DNA of 64,000 bases from Cycloclasticus sp. (GTDB taxonomy: Bacteria; Pseudomonadota; Gammaproteobacteria; Methylococcales; Cycloclasticaceae): the NCBI GenBank assembly GCA_040743155.1, contig JBFLJU010000001.1, forward strand, positions 1,054,001 through 1,118,000, given 5' to 3'. A program made the translations under genes and the position numbers. Shown here piece after piece: positions 34,715-43,382 of this stretch. The notes below the pieces were generated by a model. That model did not search any database. It saw nothing but the letters and a program-made list of their open reading frames with translations, and was not told the origin of the DNA. Numbering within the stretch: the first letter of the stretch is position 1; the number at the start of each line of letters is the position of its first letter.

Positions 34715-35653
34715 CTACAGGGCTTTTTTAAGCTCTTCAATCACTTCGAACAAATCACCAACTAGACCATAATCAGCCACTTCAAAAATCGGCGCATCAG
34801 CATCTTTATTAACGGCAACAATTGTTCCAGCATCTTTAATACCGGCTAGATGTTGAATTGCACCTGAAATACCAAATGCCATATACAGTTCTGGTGCAAT
34901 AATTTTACCTGTTTGACCCACTTGATGGTCATTAGGGATAAAGCCAGCATCAACAGCCGCTCTTGATGCACCAACACCCGCACCTAAGTGGTCAGCTAAG
35001 CTGTAAATAGCACTAAAGTTTTCTTCACTACCAACACCACGACCACCAGAAACAACTTTTGAAGCCGCTTGAAGGTCAGGACGATCACCGCCACCACTCG
35101 TTTTTAGACCCTCGTAACGAGTATGTGATGGTAAGTTAGCTGATACCTCACGTGTTTCAACACTAGCAGAACCTTCGTCCGTCACTGCTGAATAAGAAGC
35201 AGTTCTAACCGTACCAACGACCAAGCCTTCAGGCGCTTCAACCGTCACGACAGCATTACCTGCGTATACAGGACGATCAAATACAGTCGCACTCTCAACA
35301 CGCATAATATCGCTGATTTGTGGCACGCCTAGGTGAGCCGCTACACGTGGCATTAAGTCCTTACCAAACGTCGTACTCGGTGCGAAGACATGACTATAAT
35401 CAGACGCCAACACTTCGATTTGAGGCGCTAGCAATGCAGCCACTGCGTGCTCATTAGCAGCGTTTTGAACCAGCAATACCGTTGAAACACCTGTTAATTT
35501 TGCCGCTTGCTCTGCAACTGAAGCGCCATCAGATGCTAATACAACCACATCAACCGCATCAAGACCAAGTTCACTTGCACAAGCAACAGCACGTGCAGTT
35601 GATCCGTTTAAATCACTTCCATTATGTTCTGCAACAACTAATACTTTGCTCAT
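34715..35653 (-). CDS. etfA: Electron transfer flavoprotein alpha subunit
   Basis: EtfA of 312 residues. The C-terminal FAD-binding domain is clear: SGGRGVGSEENF, LGAGVGASRAAVDAGFIPNDHQVGQTGKIIAPELYMAFGISGAIQHLAGIKDAGTIVAVNKDADAPIFEVADYGLVGDLFEV. With EtfB it accepts electrons from acyl-CoA dehydrogenases. Its start overlaps the etfB end by one base. Housekeeping in type, but placed in the middle of a catabolic island that encodes seven dehydrogenases. Confidence 0.96.
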   Translation of the reverse strand: MSKVLVVAEHNGSDLNGSTARAVACASELGLDAVDVVVLASDGASVAEQAAKLTGVSTVLLVQNAANEHAVAALLAPQIEVLASDYSHVFAPSTTFGKDLMPRVAAHLGVPQISDIMRVESATVFDRPVYAGNAVVTVEAPEGLVVGTVRTASYSAVTDEGSASVETREVSANLPSHTRYEGLKTSGGGDRPDLQAASKVVSGGRGVGSEENFSAIYSLADHLGAGVGASRAAVDAGFIPNDHQVGQTGKIIAPELYMAFGISGAIQHLAGIKDAGTIVAVNKDADAPIFEVADYGLVGDLFEVIEELKKAL

Positions 35654-36399
35654 TAGATCAACCCCTTTTCTTTTAATGCTGCAACCAGCTCATCAACAGA
35701 TTCAACTTTGATACCTGCTTGACGTTTGGCTGGCGCAGATGTTTTTAACAATTTGACCGAAGGCGCGGCTTCTACATTAATATCAGCCAAGGTCAGTGTT
35801 TCAATGGGTTTACGTTTTGCCTTCATAATATCTGGCAACTTAACATAGCGCGGTTCGTTTAATCTTAAATCCACACTGATAACAGCCGGTAAGTCGACAG
35901 ATAATGTTTCAAGGCCGGCATCAATTTCACGAGTTACAAGCGCCGTATCACCATTGATTTCAACTTCAGATGCGAATGTAGCTTGTGGCCAGTGTGATAA
36001 CGCACCCAACATTTGAGCTGTTTGGTTATTGTCATCATCAATAGCTTGTTTACCTAGCAAGACGATCTTAGGTTCTTCTTTATCAGCCAGAGCTTTCAGT
36101 ATACGGGCGCCTGTGAGTGGTTGAATCTCATCATCTGTTTGAACATGAATAGCACGATCAGCACCCATCGCAAGGGCTGTTCTTAATTGTTCTTGACATA
36201 CTTTTGGGCCAATCGTTACAGCAATAACTTCATCTGCTTTGCCTGCCTCTTTGATGCGTAATGCTTCTTCAACAGCAATTTCATCGAACGGGTTCATGCT
36301 CATCTTCACGCCATCGGTTGCAACACCAGATCCGTCAGTCTTAACTTGTATACGAACGTTGTAATCTACAACGCGCTTAACACCCACTAAAATTTTCAT
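35653..36399 (-). CDS. etfB: Electron transfer flavoprotein beta subunit
   Basis: EtfB of 248 residues: [20 protein letters not shown] start, [17 protein letters not shown] (AMP/FAD docking), [20 protein letters not shown], and the recognition-loop-like [25 protein letters not shown]. It binds AMP and forms the ETF heterodimer. First gene of its unit, with a perfect TATAAT 31 nt upstream and an operator-like palindrome in the spacer, so etf expression is probably tied to the catabolic regulon. Confidence 0.96.
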   Translation of the reverse strand: MKILVGVKRVVDYNVRIQVKTDGSGVATDGVKMSMNPFDEIAVEEALRIKEAGKADEVIAVTIGPKVCQEQLRTALAMGADRAIHVQTDDEIQPLTGARILKALADKEEPKIVLLGKQAIDDDNNQTAQMLGALSHWPQATFASEVEINGDTALVTREIDAGLETLSVDLPAVISVDLRLNEPRYVKLPDIMKAKRKPIETLTLADINVEAAPSVKLLKTSAPAKRQAGIKVESVDELVAALKEKGLI

Positions 36400-36429
36400 C
36401 TACTCACCTTTTTTATGATTTGTTCTCAA

Positions 36430-36451
36430 ATTATATTCTAACATTCATTAG
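36430..36451 (-). promoter_or_regulatory. etfB -10 element with operator-like palindrome CTAACATTCATTAG
   Basis: TATAAT on the minus strand at 36430-36435, and an imperfect palindrome at 36438-36451 matching 11 of 14 positions of the 30831 operator, both halves keeping CTAA/TTAG. The motif again occupies the -35/-10 spacer. The -35 hexamer is poor (A-rich), so the promoter may need an activator or be weak. Confidence 0.5.
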
Positions 36452-36559
36452 TTTTTTTTAATAGTTTACATGCCTCTCAAGCCAATACTTATTACAACTC
36501 AACCCCTCAGCTATAAGGGATAAATTGTACATCACATCCTCAAACATTTCGTCTTAATC

Positions 36560-36582
36560 ACTCCAATCTACTGGAGTTTTTC
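36560..36582 (+). terminator. Weak hairpin with T tract before the nitroreductase gene
   Basis: ACTCCA-ATCTAC-TGGAGT followed by TTTTTC. A 6-bp stem in the leader of the rightward nitroreductase gene. It could be a leader attenuator or a chance structure. Confidence 0.25.
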
Positions 36583-36655
36583 TTCGAGTTTTAATTTATC
36601 TTCTTTGGCATTAGCTGATAACATGCTTTATTTTAAAATCAACGTAAACGGTAAA

Positions 36656-37321
36656 ATGAATATAAAAGAAGCGATTGAAGGGCGGATTTCAGTACGATCT
36701 TTTCAAGACAAGGCTGTCTCTAAAGAGGTTATCACTCAAATCTTAGACACAGCTAAATGGGCTCCCTCTGGTACAAATACTCAACCATGGAAAGTCGTTG
36801 TGGCACAAGGTAAAAGCAAACAAGCCATATCAAATGCTTTATTAGACGCTGCAAATAATGGTATAAAAACCAACCCTGATTACCTCTATTACCCAGAAGA
36901 ATGGGTTGAACCATTTAAGGGTAGACGTTTTCAATGCGGTATGGATTTATATCAAGCTTTAGATATTGGCCGAGAAGATAAAGAAAAACGAATGGAAGCT
37001 TCTTTAGCTAATTACCGTTTTTTTGGTGCTCCGGTTAGTTTATTTTTCTTCATAGACAAAGTAATGGGCAAAGGATCTTGGTTCGATATGGGCATGTTCC
37101 TACAAAGCGTTATGTTGGCTGCTCGCGAACATGGTTTAGGCAGCTGCCCACAGGCATCAACCAGTGATTACCCCGATATCGTTCGTGATATTTTGGGTGT
37201 ATCAAACCAGTATTCACTTATTTGCGGCTTATCACTGGGTTACCCTGATCTTGATAAAGCTGTCAATAAATACCGCACACGCCGTGATGATGTCAATAGC
37301 TTTACCACATGGGCTGATTAA
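36656..37321 (+). CDS. Nitroreductase-family flavoprotein
   Basis: FMN-dependent nitroreductase-fold protein of 221 residues from the ATG at 36656 (MNIKEAIEGRISVRSFQDKAVS, the normal family start). The flavin-binding region APSGTNTQPWKVVVAQG and the C-terminal ICGLSLGYPDLDKAVNKYRT are intact. The frame is open to a TTG at 36605 and an ATG at 36623, but those add residues unlike the family. Such enzymes reduce nitro groups, quinones or enones; the substrate is unknown. It stands alone between divergent etfB and convergent NnrS genes. Confidence 0.82.
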   Translation: MNIKEAIEGRISVRSFQDKAVSKEVITQILDTAKWAPSGTNTQPWKVVVAQGKSKQAISNALLDAANNGIKTNPDYLYYPEEWVEPFKGRRFQCGMDLYQALDIGREDKEKRMEASLANYRFFGAPVSLFFFIDKVMGKGSWFDMGMFLQSVMLAAREHGLGSCPQASTSDYPDIVRDILGVSNQYSLICGLSLGYPDLDKAVNKYRTRRDDVNSFTTWAD

Positions 37322-37333
37322 ATTTTATAAAAC

Positions 37334-37363
37334 CTAGCGCTACTCACGTTACGGTAGCGCTAG
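37334..37363. terminator. Stem-loop between convergent nitroreductase and NnrS genes
   Basis: A perfect 10-bp stem CTAGCGCTAC/GTAGCGCTAG around a 10-nt loop. T runs are short, so termination strength is uncertain, but the convergent position fits a shared terminator. Confidence 0.55.
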
Positions 37364-37420
37364 TTGTTATACAAACACCTCTTTCACTTAAGTAGAACAA
37401 TGCACCTCGGGCATTCAAAT

Positions 37421-38623
37421 TCACTCTTCTGCACCATCCACCCTAGGTTGCGTTAAATAAGGGTAGTTAACCAGAACAAACAGAGCGAATCCCATTATCC
37501 AAAGAAGTTGCGAAATAAAAACCGATTCCACATAAACCCCTTCCAACACCAACGGCAAAAACACCCTACATATAACAGCTGCCAATATTAGCCACTGCGC
37601 CATACTCACCCAGCGTGAAGGTTGTTTAACACCTCGTCCAGTATGTCCCAACGTCACGCGCGACATCATAGAGAGAATGATCAACCCAAAACCACCCACC
37701 GTAAAAGCATGCAATGCAAGAGAACGACTTATTAGATTGACATATGGTTGTAAGGCAAACAGCAAAAAACCCAGCGTAATAAAAATAAAGGAACTGTATA
37801 GACCCCACAATAGTGGCTTTTTCCAAATACCTATCGTGTGCCAGTTGTATAGACGAACACATGAAATGACAAATAAAAGAGTCGATAAATAACTACTTAT
37901 CCTTGCATCTTGAACAAATACCTCAGCAAGAGCAAATGCTAGAAATATAAATAAATTTGAAGAGTCTAAAAATGTCGAGTTTTTCAATTGAACGTTGTAA
38001 TCAACACCTTTTTCTATAAAAAACGGCATCACTCGACGCGCTATCGTTAACACAAGCGCTAAGATCAAAAACAATCCACCATAAAGCCCCCAATAAACGC
38101 CTTTCTCAAGAACACCAAATAAGCCAAGGTAAAACAACATATTGCAAACGGCTAATAGAAATATTTTAGACACAATTCCAGCTTGCCGCCATTGCTTCAC
38201 CTTCAATATTGGCAGCAAGACAGCAACAAATAAACACACACTAAAACTTAAATCAAAAATTGCAGCAGCAGTAAAAAAATCCACCCCTAACAACATACTA
38301 ATCCTCGCACCGAACCACATTAAAACAAGTATCAATAAGGGTGTATTTTGGACTGTTTGAACGCCTGTCCAGTTCTTAACTGCGGTAAGTAAAAAGCCTG
38401 CAACAGCAGCCATCGCAAAGCCGTAGATCATTTCATGCGCATGCCAATAATGGCTAGCAAGCCCAAGCAGTGGAATTTGCACATAAAACACGTACACTGC
38501 TAGCCACGACAACATCGATACAACTGAAAATATTCCAGCGGCTAAAAAAAATGGGCGAAAACCCAACACAAAAAAATTAGCTTTAACAGTTTGCGTCGGA
38601 GGCTGTTGGTTTAAACCTGTCAT
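37421..38623 (-). CDS. NnrS family integral membrane protein
   Basis: A 400-residue polytopic membrane protein with about twelve hydrophobic helices. NnrS signatures: VLGFRPFFLAAGIFSV at the start, HYWHAHEMIYGFAMAAVAGFLLTAVKNWTGV with candidate heme/metal His, ARRVMPFFIEKGVD, and LHAFTVGGFGLIILSMMSRVTLGHTGR. NnrS is a heme- and copper-containing protein tied to nitric-oxide stress and denitrification in other bacteria. No denitrification gene lies in the window, so its presence here may be incidental. It is transcribed leftward, separately from the CoA-transferase gene 230 nt away. Confidence 0.88.
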   Translation of the reverse strand: MTGLNQQPPTQTVKANFFVLGFRPFFLAAGIFSVVSMLSWLAVYVFYVQIPLLGLASHYWHAHEMIYGFAMAAVAGFLLTAVKNWTGVQTVQNTPLLILVLMWFGARISMLLGVDFFTAAAIFDLSFSVCLFVAVLLPILKVKQWRQAGIVSKIFLLAVCNMLFYLGLFGVLEKGVYWGLYGGLFLILALVLTIARRVMPFFIEKGVDYNVQLKNSTFLDSSNLFIFLAFALAEVFVQDARISSYLSTLLFVISCVRLYNWHTIGIWKKPLLWGLYSSFIFITLGFLLFALQPYVNLISRSLALHAFTVGGFGLIILSMMSRVTLGHTGRGVKQPSRWVSMAQWLILAAVICRVFLPLVLEGVYVESVFISQLLWIMGFALFVLVNYPYLTQPRVDGAEE

Positions 38624-38819
38624 GATCCATATAAAGGTATAAGAAAGGAAAGAAGTATAGCAAAGTTTATCGGCGCATTATCACCCTCAAATTTTATTCC
38701 TAGCCTCTAGTAAAGCGTTGTAATGAGAGACCCTCTTAATATGAAATTAAAAGCCTAGAACTTATTTACAACAAAGTACTTGTGGGCCACTGAGAGTTTA
38801 TCCGTCGGTTATAAACATT

Positions 38820-38860
38820 AACTTAGTGACATACCGCTACTGAAGTACTGCCACTAAGTT
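38820..38860. repeat. 9-bp inverted repeat at the end of the CoA-transferase gene
   Basis: AACTTAGTG (38820-38828) and CACTAAGTT (38852-38860), followed on the plus strand by seven more T. The right arm overlaps the stop codon of the leftward CoA-transferase. It could close the beta-oxidation operon, but the T tract is on the wrong side for that direction. The rest of the 230-nt gap to NnrS shows nothing I can support. Confidence 0.35.
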
Positions 38861-39690
38861 TTTTTAACTTCCACAAGTGGAATATCGTGTTGGTTAGCCC
38901 AAACCACCCAATCAGAAGCTGATTTCTGCTTTAATTTTTGCGCAACATCGTTTTTGTTCAGTGACTCCAGTTCTAGTTGCTGCTTAAATTGCGCCCTAAA
39001 ATGTGGTTCCAGCGCTGCAACAGCCACCCAACCATCTAGCGCTTCGTATAAAGAATATTCAGGCAGAACACCACTCAACAAGGCACCTTCGCTAGTCATG
39101 CCATGTACAAAGGGTTGTGCCATATAATCCGCAGCATCGGATAACGCCACCAACACTTGCCGCCCTTCTTGTCCGTCTTTACTCCCCATGATCGCTGCCA
39201 GTCCTTCAAAAGCTGCCCGCTCTGCCCCTGCTAAATCGGCTACCAATGTTTTCGGCATGTGAGGAGCGCTCAATAAACCTAGTGCTGCTTGATAGGTTAA
39301 ATCATGCCCTGCATGATTATCGTTAGGTGCGGGATAACCCACCACCGCAACGTGATTTAACATTGGGAACTGTTTATGTAATGCATCCCAACCAAGTCCA
39401 AGCCGGTCTAATGCGGCTGGACGCTGGGCAGTTAATAGCAAACTTGCAGATAATAGTAGCTGGTCTAACCGAGCCCTTCCTTGCGCTGACTTTACATCTA
39501 TCCTCTCTCGTTGCTGCCCACGGTTAACCTCGGCATACCAACTTGGGCAATATTGCTCAAACGGATCACCTTGTGGTGGTTCAACCTTAATAACTGTTGC
39601 ACCTAAATCAACAAAACGCTTAGCCGCTAAGGGCCCTGGTAAATTCAACGCTAAGGTAACAATAGTTATATTTTCTAATGGCTTATACAT
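38854..39690 (-). CDS. Short CaiB/BaiF-type CoA-transferase
   Basis: Family III CoA-transferase of only 278 residues, against about 380-400 for the family. It keeps the start (LENITIVTLALNLPGPLAAKRFVDLGATVIKVEPPQGDPF) and the catalytic Asp region (GHDLTYQAALGLLSA), but about 100 residues of the usual small-domain/C-terminal part are missing or compressed. No frameshift is evident and the end looks natural (HDIPLVEVKKT), so it may be a genuine short subfamily. Last gene of the leftward beta-oxidation operon. Confidence 0.75.
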   Translation of the reverse strand: MYKPLENITIVTLALNLPGPLAAKRFVDLGATVIKVEPPQGDPFEQYCPSWYAEVNRGQQRERIDVKSAQGRARLDQLLLSASLLLTAQRPAALDRLGLGWDALHKQFPMLNHVAVVGYPAPNDNHAGHDLTYQAALGLLSAPHMPKTLVADLAGAERAAFEGLAAIMGSKDGQEGRQVLVALSDAADYMAQPFVHGMTSEGALLSGVLPEYSLYEALDGWVAVAALEPHFRAQFKQQLELESLNKNDVAQKLKQKSASDWVVWANQHDIPLVEVKKT

Positions 39691-39705
39691 AAATCTTAAA
39701 GTGTT

Positions 39706-40569
39706 TTATTTAAAAAGGTCAGGTGTTACTTCTCGATGATAGCCCGCAAATGGTGATGTATTTATCACCTTAGGTAAAGGGTAAACAGCCGTATTACCTT
39801 GTGATGCTGCACCATCGACTCGAATTGTCGTGCCGCTTACATAACAGGCCGAGTCACTTAATAAGAAACAAATAGACGCACTGATTTCAGCCTCATTACC
39901 TAATCGACCCAATGGCACAGCATCCTTTAATGTACGCAAAACAGCTTTAAATTCAGGGCCATAGGTATCCATACCACTCGACATTATCCAGCCTGGAGCC
40001 ACCGCGTTAACTCGTACATTTGCATGACCCCATTCATATGCCGCTGTTTGAGTGAAGTTAGCCATACCAGCTCGAGCAGCACCTGAGTGCCCCATACCCG
40101 GCATGCCACCCCACATATCAGCCACAATGTTAACTATTGAACCACCGTGTTTTGACATTGATTGCTTATACACTTCTCGCGCCATTAAAAACCCGCCAGT
40201 TAGATTTGTGTTTACCACAGCATTCCAACCATTTTTACTGATTTTATCTAAAGGCGATGGAAACTGCCCACCGGCGTTATTAACTAAACCATAAATTTCA
40301 CCGTGTTTAGCAATGAACTTGGCAACAAGCTCCGTCACAGCTTCTTCATCACGGATATCACAACTGCCTATGTCGCAAATTCCACCGTCTTCAATAATTT
40401 CATCGCGGACGGCTTCAAGCTTCTCAATCTTACGGCCTACTAATAAAACATTAGCACCTAAAGATGCCAACTCATGTGCATTACAACGTCCAAAACCACT
40501 GCCGGCACCCGTCACAATAATATTTCGATTGCTGAATAAACCAGGACGTAAATCTGATTGATAACCCAT
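39706..40569 (-). CDS. SDR of the peroxisomal trans-2-enoyl-CoA reductase type
   Basis: Short-chain dehydrogenase/reductase of 287 residues. Cofactor motif NIIVTGAGSGFGRCNAHELASLGANVLLVGRK and NNAGGQFPSP. The YxxxK catalytic site is replaced by GHSGAARAGMANF, the HxGAARAG signature of peroxisomal trans-2-enoyl-CoA and 2,4-dienoyl-CoA reductases. It would use NADPH to reduce an enoyl-CoA double bond. In a degradation operon it may remove a misplaced double bond from an unsaturated ring or chain product. Confidence 0.78.
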   Translation of the reverse strand: MGYQSDLRPGLFSNRNIIVTGAGSGFGRCNAHELASLGANVLLVGRKIEKLEAVRDEIIEDGGICDIGSCDIRDEEAVTELVAKFIAKHGEIYGLVNNAGGQFPSPLDKISKNGWNAVVNTNLTGGFLMAREVYKQSMSKHGGSIVNIVADMWGGMPGMGHSGAARAGMANFTQTAAYEWGHANVRVNAVAPGWIMSSGMDTYGPEFKAVLRTLKDAVPLGRLGNEAEISASICFLLSDSACYVSGTTIRVDGAASQGNTAVYPLPKVINTSPFAGYHREVTPDLFK

Positions 40570-40602
40570 ATTTAAAGCCTTTTATAATTGATTAAACTAA
40601 AA

Positions 40603-41364
40603 CTACTTTGATTTATTTAAAAATGCAGTCATCATATTTTTTGCATCTTCAGTATCAAACAATGGAATAAACGCTTCACGTTCAAACACCAAACCTTCTT
40701 CTAATGTTGTATTAATCGCTTTGTTTACACAAGCTTTACCAGCACGAACCGCTAAAGGTGCTCTGCCGGCAAGTTCAGTGGCTAATTGCACCGCCTCAGC
40801 TTCAATATCAGCAGGGTCAATGACGCGACTAACAATACCACGTTGATGCGCTTCTTCAGCAAGCAGGGTACGTCCATTCATAACCATCTCCATCGCCAAG
40901 GATTTACCAACAATTCTCGCAACACGTTGAGTCCCACCTGCACCTGGAATAACCCCTAGGTTCACTTCAGGCAAAGCAAATTTTGCGCCCTTAGTAGCAA
41001 GCAAGATATCGCACTGTAATGCCAATTCAAAACCACCACCCAATGCCATGCCAGAAACGGCACAAATAGTTGGCTTAGTGAAAGTAGAAATAGCTCTCCA
41101 CCCCGTAGAAGCCTCAACCATTTCCAACATTTCTTGGCCGCTGATACCAACCATTTCAGCAATATCCGCACCCGCTGCAAAGGCTTTTTCAGAACCCGTA
41201 ATAATCACAGCTCCGACTGCATCATCTTGCTCAAAGTTGTCTAGCGCGGTACCCAACTCTATCAATAATGTAGAATTAAGTGCATTATATTGACGAGGTC
41301 TATTAAGCCTAATCAGGCCAACACCTTGTGCAGGCGATTCAATTAATATCGTTTCATAACTCAT
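40603..41364 (-). CDS. Enoyl-CoA hydratase
   Basis: Classic crotonase-family hydratase of 253 residues with both catalytic glutamates: GMALGGGFELALQCD and FALPEVNLGVIPGAGGTQR. Oxyanion-hole loop FAAGADIAEMV. It hydrates (2E)-enoyl-CoAs to (3S)-hydroxyacyl-CoAs and works with the SDR and thiolase genes just upstream in the same operon. Its ribosome binding region is the end of a ten-G run that also forms the stop region of the previous gene. Confidence 0.9.
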   Translation of the reverse strand: MSYETILIESPAQGVGLIRLNRPRQYNALNSTLLIELGTALDNFEQDDAVGAVIITGSEKAFAAGADIAEMVGISGQEMLEMVEASTGWRAISTFTKPTICAVSGMALGGGFELALQCDILLATKGAKFALPEVNLGVIPGAGGTQRVARIVGKSLAMEMVMNGRTLLAEEAHQRGIVSRVIDPADIEAEAVQLATELAGRAPLAVRAGKACVNKAINTTLEEGLVFEREAFIPLFDTEDAKNMMTAFLNKSK

Positions 41365-41370
41365 GTATCT

Positions 41371-41380
41371 CCCCCCCCCC
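41371..41380 (-). repeat. G10 homopolymer at the ribosome site of the enoyl-CoA hydratase gene
   Basis: Ten consecutive G on the coding strand. The first is the last base of the upstream SDR stop codon (TAG), and the run continues to GGGGAGATAC before the ATG at 41364. It acts as the purine-rich ribosome site. Slippage here would not change either protein but would change the purine stretch and the distance between genes. Confidence 0.85.
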
Positions 41381-42150
41381 TATTTTGCTGTTAAACGTAC
41401 CGCACCATCAAGTCGGATGACTTCCCCATTTAGCACAACATTTTCAATAATATGCCCAGCCAGTGAAGCAAATTCCGCTGGTTTTCCGAGGCGCGGTGGG
41501 AATGGAACTATTTGTCCTAAAGAGACACGTGCTTCATCAGATAATTCTGCCAACATGGGGGTTTCGAAAATCCCCGGTGCAATGGTACAAATCCTAATGC
41601 CGTAACGTGCTAACTCACGTGCAATAGGTAGTGCTAGGCCCACTACGCCAGACTTTGAGGCGGAATAACTTGCTTGGCCAATCTGGCCGTCAAATGCAGC
41701 TACAGACGCTGTATTAATGATAACGCCACGTTCACCATCGTCAGTGGGCTCGTTTTTCGCCATCGCTTGAGCGGCCAAGCGAATAACATTAAACGTACCA
41801 ATGAGGTTAATGTTAATGCCTTTAGCAAAGAGCTCTAACGAATGCGGGTTACCGTCTCTATCAAGCACTTTGCTCACAATCGCAACACCTGCTGCATTAA
41901 CAACCCCATGAACACCTGTAAACGTACTCTTTGCAACCTCAATCGCCGCCATTACATCCGCTTCACTCGTCACATCGGTTTTGACGAAACGACTGTTCGC
42001 ACCAAGTTCAGCTTCTTTTGCTTTACCTGTTTCTTCATTAATATCAAGAATAACAACGTTTGCACCCTGTTCAACTAACATCGACGCTGTCGCGCCTCCT
42101 AGGCCAGAACTACCACCCGTTACAAGAAAGGTTCTATTTTCGTAATTCAC
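41380..42150 (-). CDS. 3-hydroxyacyl-CoA dehydrogenase type II (HSD10-like SDR)
   Basis: SDR of 256 residues: NAD-binding [31 protein letters not shown], catalytic Ser in [14 protein letters not shown], and the [17 protein letters not shown] strand typical of type II 3-hydroxyacyl-CoA dehydrogenases. It oxidises (3S)-hydroxyacyl-CoA, including 2-methyl-branched forms in relatives. The start is GTG at 42150 with AAGGAG at the right distance. It lies between thiolase and hydratase genes in the operon. Confidence 0.85.
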   Translation of the reverse strand: MNYENRTFLVTGGSSGLGGATASMLVEQGANVVILDINEETGKAKEAELGANSRFVKTDVTSEADVMAAIEVAKSTFTGVHGVVNAAGVAIVSKVLDRDGNPHSLELFAKGININLIGTFNVIRLAAQAMAKNEPTDDGERGVIINTASVAAFDGQIGQASYSASKSGVVGLALPIARELARYGIRICTIAPGIFETPMLAELSDEARVSLGQIVPFPPRLGKPAEFASLAGHIIENVVLNGEVIRLDGAVRLTAK

Positions 42151-42161
42151 TGCATTACTCC

Positions 42162-43334
42162 TTAAATTCGTTCAATAATTGTTGCTGTTGCCATGCCCAA
42201 ACCAATACACATGGTTTGCAATGCAAATTGACCATCGGTTGCTTCTAAACCTGCAACCATCTTAGCCATTAAGCCCGCCCCTGTCGCACCCAAAGGGTGA
42301 CCATGAGCAATGGCACCGCCCCATGGGTTAACTTTCTCAGGTGCTGGGTTTATTTCTTTCATCCACGCCAGTGAAACGGTCGCAAATGCTTCATTTATTT
42401 CAAACCAATCAATATCGTCTACCGTTAAGCCCGCCTTTTTTAGCGCCAATTTTGTTGCCGCGATAGGACCATCCAATTGTAGAACAGGATCACTACCCAC
42501 GACGACACGTGCACGGAATCTTGCTCTTGGTTTAAAACCATCCGCAACCGCGACATCCTTATTTGCAATGAGTACGGCCGCTGCACCATCGGAAATTTGA
42601 CTTGCATTACCGGCTGTCACAACACCATCACCATTTGGGCGGAAGATAGTTTTTAGCGAACCGAGCTTTGCTGGGTCTATTACCGCACGCACACCTTCAT
42701 CCGCTTCGAGCGTTATGGCATTACCTTCTTTATCTAACCCCGGCATCGCTATTATTTCCTTGTTAGCACCGGCGTTGATCGCTTGTTGAGCTTTAGCATG
42801 GCTATCGATAGCGAATGCATCTACATCTGCACGCGTAATGCCCCATTTTTCAGCCATTAATTCAGCGCTTACACCTTGATGAACTAAAGGGTATTTATTA
42901 AGTAACTCAGCACCCATTGGGTCAAAACCTTTGTACGGACCGCCAACAGTCATGTCCGTTAACATTGCAACGCGCGTCATATTTTCCACACCGCAGGCAA
43001 TCGTGTAATCAGAATCCCCGGCATCGATCACTTGAGACGCGAAATGTACCGCTTGCTGACCTGAGCCACAAAAACGATTTAAGGTGACACCAGCTACTTC
43101 TATAGGGAAGCCAGCCATTAATAAAGATTGACGCGCAACATCGGCTGCCTGTTCACCAATTTGTGTTACAGCACCGGCGATAACATCATCCACTTTTGCT
43201 TTATCAATACCGGATTTATTAACCAAACCTTCAAGCGCATTGGCGAGTAATTTATTAGACGGGGTTTCTCTATATGCTCCGTTGTATTTACCAAATGGCG
43301 TTCTAATAGCCTCAATTATGACTGCATCTTTCAT
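42162..43334 (-). CDS. Acetyl-CoA acyltransferase (3-ketoacyl-CoA thiolase)
   Basis: True thiolase of 390 residues with all catalytic parts: nucleophilic Cys in [11 protein letters not shown], His in [15 protein letters not shown] and the second Cys in MCIGLGMA. It cleaves 3-ketoacyl-CoA with CoA. Together with the SDR, hydratase and ligase of the same operon it forms a complete beta-oxidation set. This contrasts with the two Cys-less thiolase-like proteins elsewhere in the window. Confidence 0.92.
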   Translation of the reverse strand: MKDAVIIEAIRTPFGKYNGAYRETPSNKLLANALEGLVNKSGIDKAKVDDVIAGAVTQIGEQAADVARQSLLMAGFPIEVAGVTLNRFCGSGQQAVHFASQVIDAGDSDYTIACGVENMTRVAMLTDMTVGGPYKGFDPMGAELLNKYPLVHQGVSAELMAEKWGITRADVDAFAIDSHAKAQQAINAGANKEIIAMPGLDKEGNAITLEADEGVRAVIDPAKLGSLKTIFRPNGDGVVTAGNASQISDGAAAVLIANKDVAVADGFKPRARFRARVVVGSDPVLQLDGPIAATKLALKKAGLTVDDIDWFEINEAFATVSLAWMKEINPAPEKVNPWGGAIAHGHPLGATGAGLMAKMVAGLEATDGQFALQTMCIGLGMATATIIERI

Positions 43335-43382
43335 GTTCTTTTCCTTAAATAGTTTTTAACCAAATAATGTTCTGCTGAGAGC

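Noticed and set aside
37421-38623. Denitrification or nitric-oxide detoxification locus
   Set aside because: Only NnrS is present; no nitrite, NO or N2O reductase gene lies nearby.
38820-38860. Terminator of the leftward beta-oxidation operon
   Set aside because: The T tract lies on the plus-strand side of the hairpin, wrong for a leftward transcript; kept only as an inverted repeat.
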